Source of the DNA: an uncultured Candidatus Melainabacteria bacterium
GTDB lineage: Bacteria > Cyanobacteriota > Vampirovibrionia > Gastranaerophilales > Gastranaerophilaceae
DNA length: 64,000 nt
NCBI GenBank assembly: GCA_934747335.1
Contig: CAKVGS010000006.1
Coordinates: 1 to 64,000 of the forward strand
Direction: 5' to 3'
Numbering within the stretch: position 1 is the first letter of the stretch; every line of letters starts with the position of its first letter. This document shows, piece after piece, positions 63,740 to 64,000 of this stretch. The notes beneath the pieces are model-generated. The model made no database searches. It was not told the DNA's origin and saw only the letters and a list, made by a program, of their open reading frames with translations. The position numbers and the translations under genes were made by a program.

Positions 63740-64000
63740 ATGGTGGATTATTTACAAAGAGCAAAGTTCTTTAGAACTAAAAAAAGATTGGGTCAAAATT
63801 TTTTAATCAATCCCGATGTAATCGGCGACATTATTGATTTTGCGAATATTACACAAGATGATACTGTTTTGGAAATCGGACCCGGTGTCGGATTCGTTAC
63901 AGAACAATTAGTAAAGCATGCTAAAAAAGTTATCGCAGTTGAATTGGATGAAGAAGCAATAAAAGAGCTTGAAAAGCTAGATTGCGACAATTTAGAAATT
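63740..64000 (+). CDS. rsmA: 16S rRNA dimethyladenosine transferase, N-terminal part (cut by window edge)
   Basis: The 87 visible residues contain KKRLGQNFLINPDVI and the SAM site VLEIGPGVGFVTEQL, then IAVELDEEAI, all diagnostic of KsgA/RsmA. It dimethylates A1518 and A1519. TATTAT ends 7 nt before the ATG and no ribosome-binding site is present, so the message may be leaderless. Confidence 0.95.
   Translation, partial: MVDYLQRAKFFRTKKRLGQNFLINPDVIGDIIDFANITQDDTVLEIGPGVGFVTEQLVKHAKKVIAVELDEEAIKELEKLDCDNLEI

Overview
The window is AT-rich with bacterial gene density. It looks like a chromosomal segment of an uncultivated gut-type member of the Vampirovibrionia (Melainabacteria, Gastranaerophilales-like), the non-photosynthetic sister group of Cyanobacteria. 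This is inferred from a beta-epsilon ATP synthase pair separated from the other atp genes (the cyanobacterial arrangement), a plant/cyanobacterial-type glutamate-cysteine ligase, HEAT repeats of the phycobilisome-lyase type, a RecG with an N-terminal extension, ThyX instead of ThyA, pseudopilins of the FTLAEVLITLAIIG type, and many small proteins of unknown family. No phage, conjugative module, CRISPR array or rRNA was found. One tRNA, Leu(CAG), is present.

Layout. 1-2950: a MarR-type regulator cut by the window edge, a LprI-like lipoprotein, a membrane protein, a lipase-like protein with the remnant of a second hydrolase domain behind it, then tRNA-Leu with a duplicated and inverted flank. 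2950-15250: D-2-hydroxyacid dehydrogenase, an FkbH-like protein coupled to a small secreted protein, atpC/atpD, a HEAT-repeat protein, an orphan histidine kinase, rbfA-truB, an S1-domain protein and maf. 15250-23250: a GNAT-like protein, ndk, tgt, a pseudopilin and a folate pair (pabA, fused pabBC), all set in a very dense field of GC-rich palindromic repeats. 23250-29800: a chemosensory-type system (MCP, CheA-REC hybrid, REC-GGDEF, double CheW). 29900-34800: small tagged proteins, an acyltransferase/zincin pair, a metallophosphoesterase, ferritin and rnhB. 34850-43650: TolC-like protein, a large sensor kinase, folC, small membrane proteins, proC and metG. 43890-52600: pyrH-frr-cdsA-rnc, fliL-fliM-fliN, then a run of metabolic genes (C_GCAxxG_C_C protein, formyltransferase, TIM-barrel protein, MBL hydrolase). 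52650-64000: tpiA, a PHP phosphoesterase, recG, thyX with a solute-binding protein, hsp20, gshA and the start of rsmA.

Four themes stand out. (1) Several families of palindromic repeats fill the intergenic regions and have also entered the coding sequences of pabA and pabBC in frame, adding about 130 and 75 residues without breaking either reading frame. (2) A group of otherwise unrelated proteins shares a short N-terminal motif of the form M-x-I-...-(N/S)-F-x-(G/A), a candidate undescribed tag. (3) At least nine genes have a TATAAT-like box ending exactly 6-7 nt before the start codon and no Shine-Dalgarno sequence, which predicts leaderless mRNAs. (4) A GC-rich palindromic element occurs in copies whose central loop is inverted relative to its arms.

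All functions are read from sequence and remembered family motifs; no database search was run.
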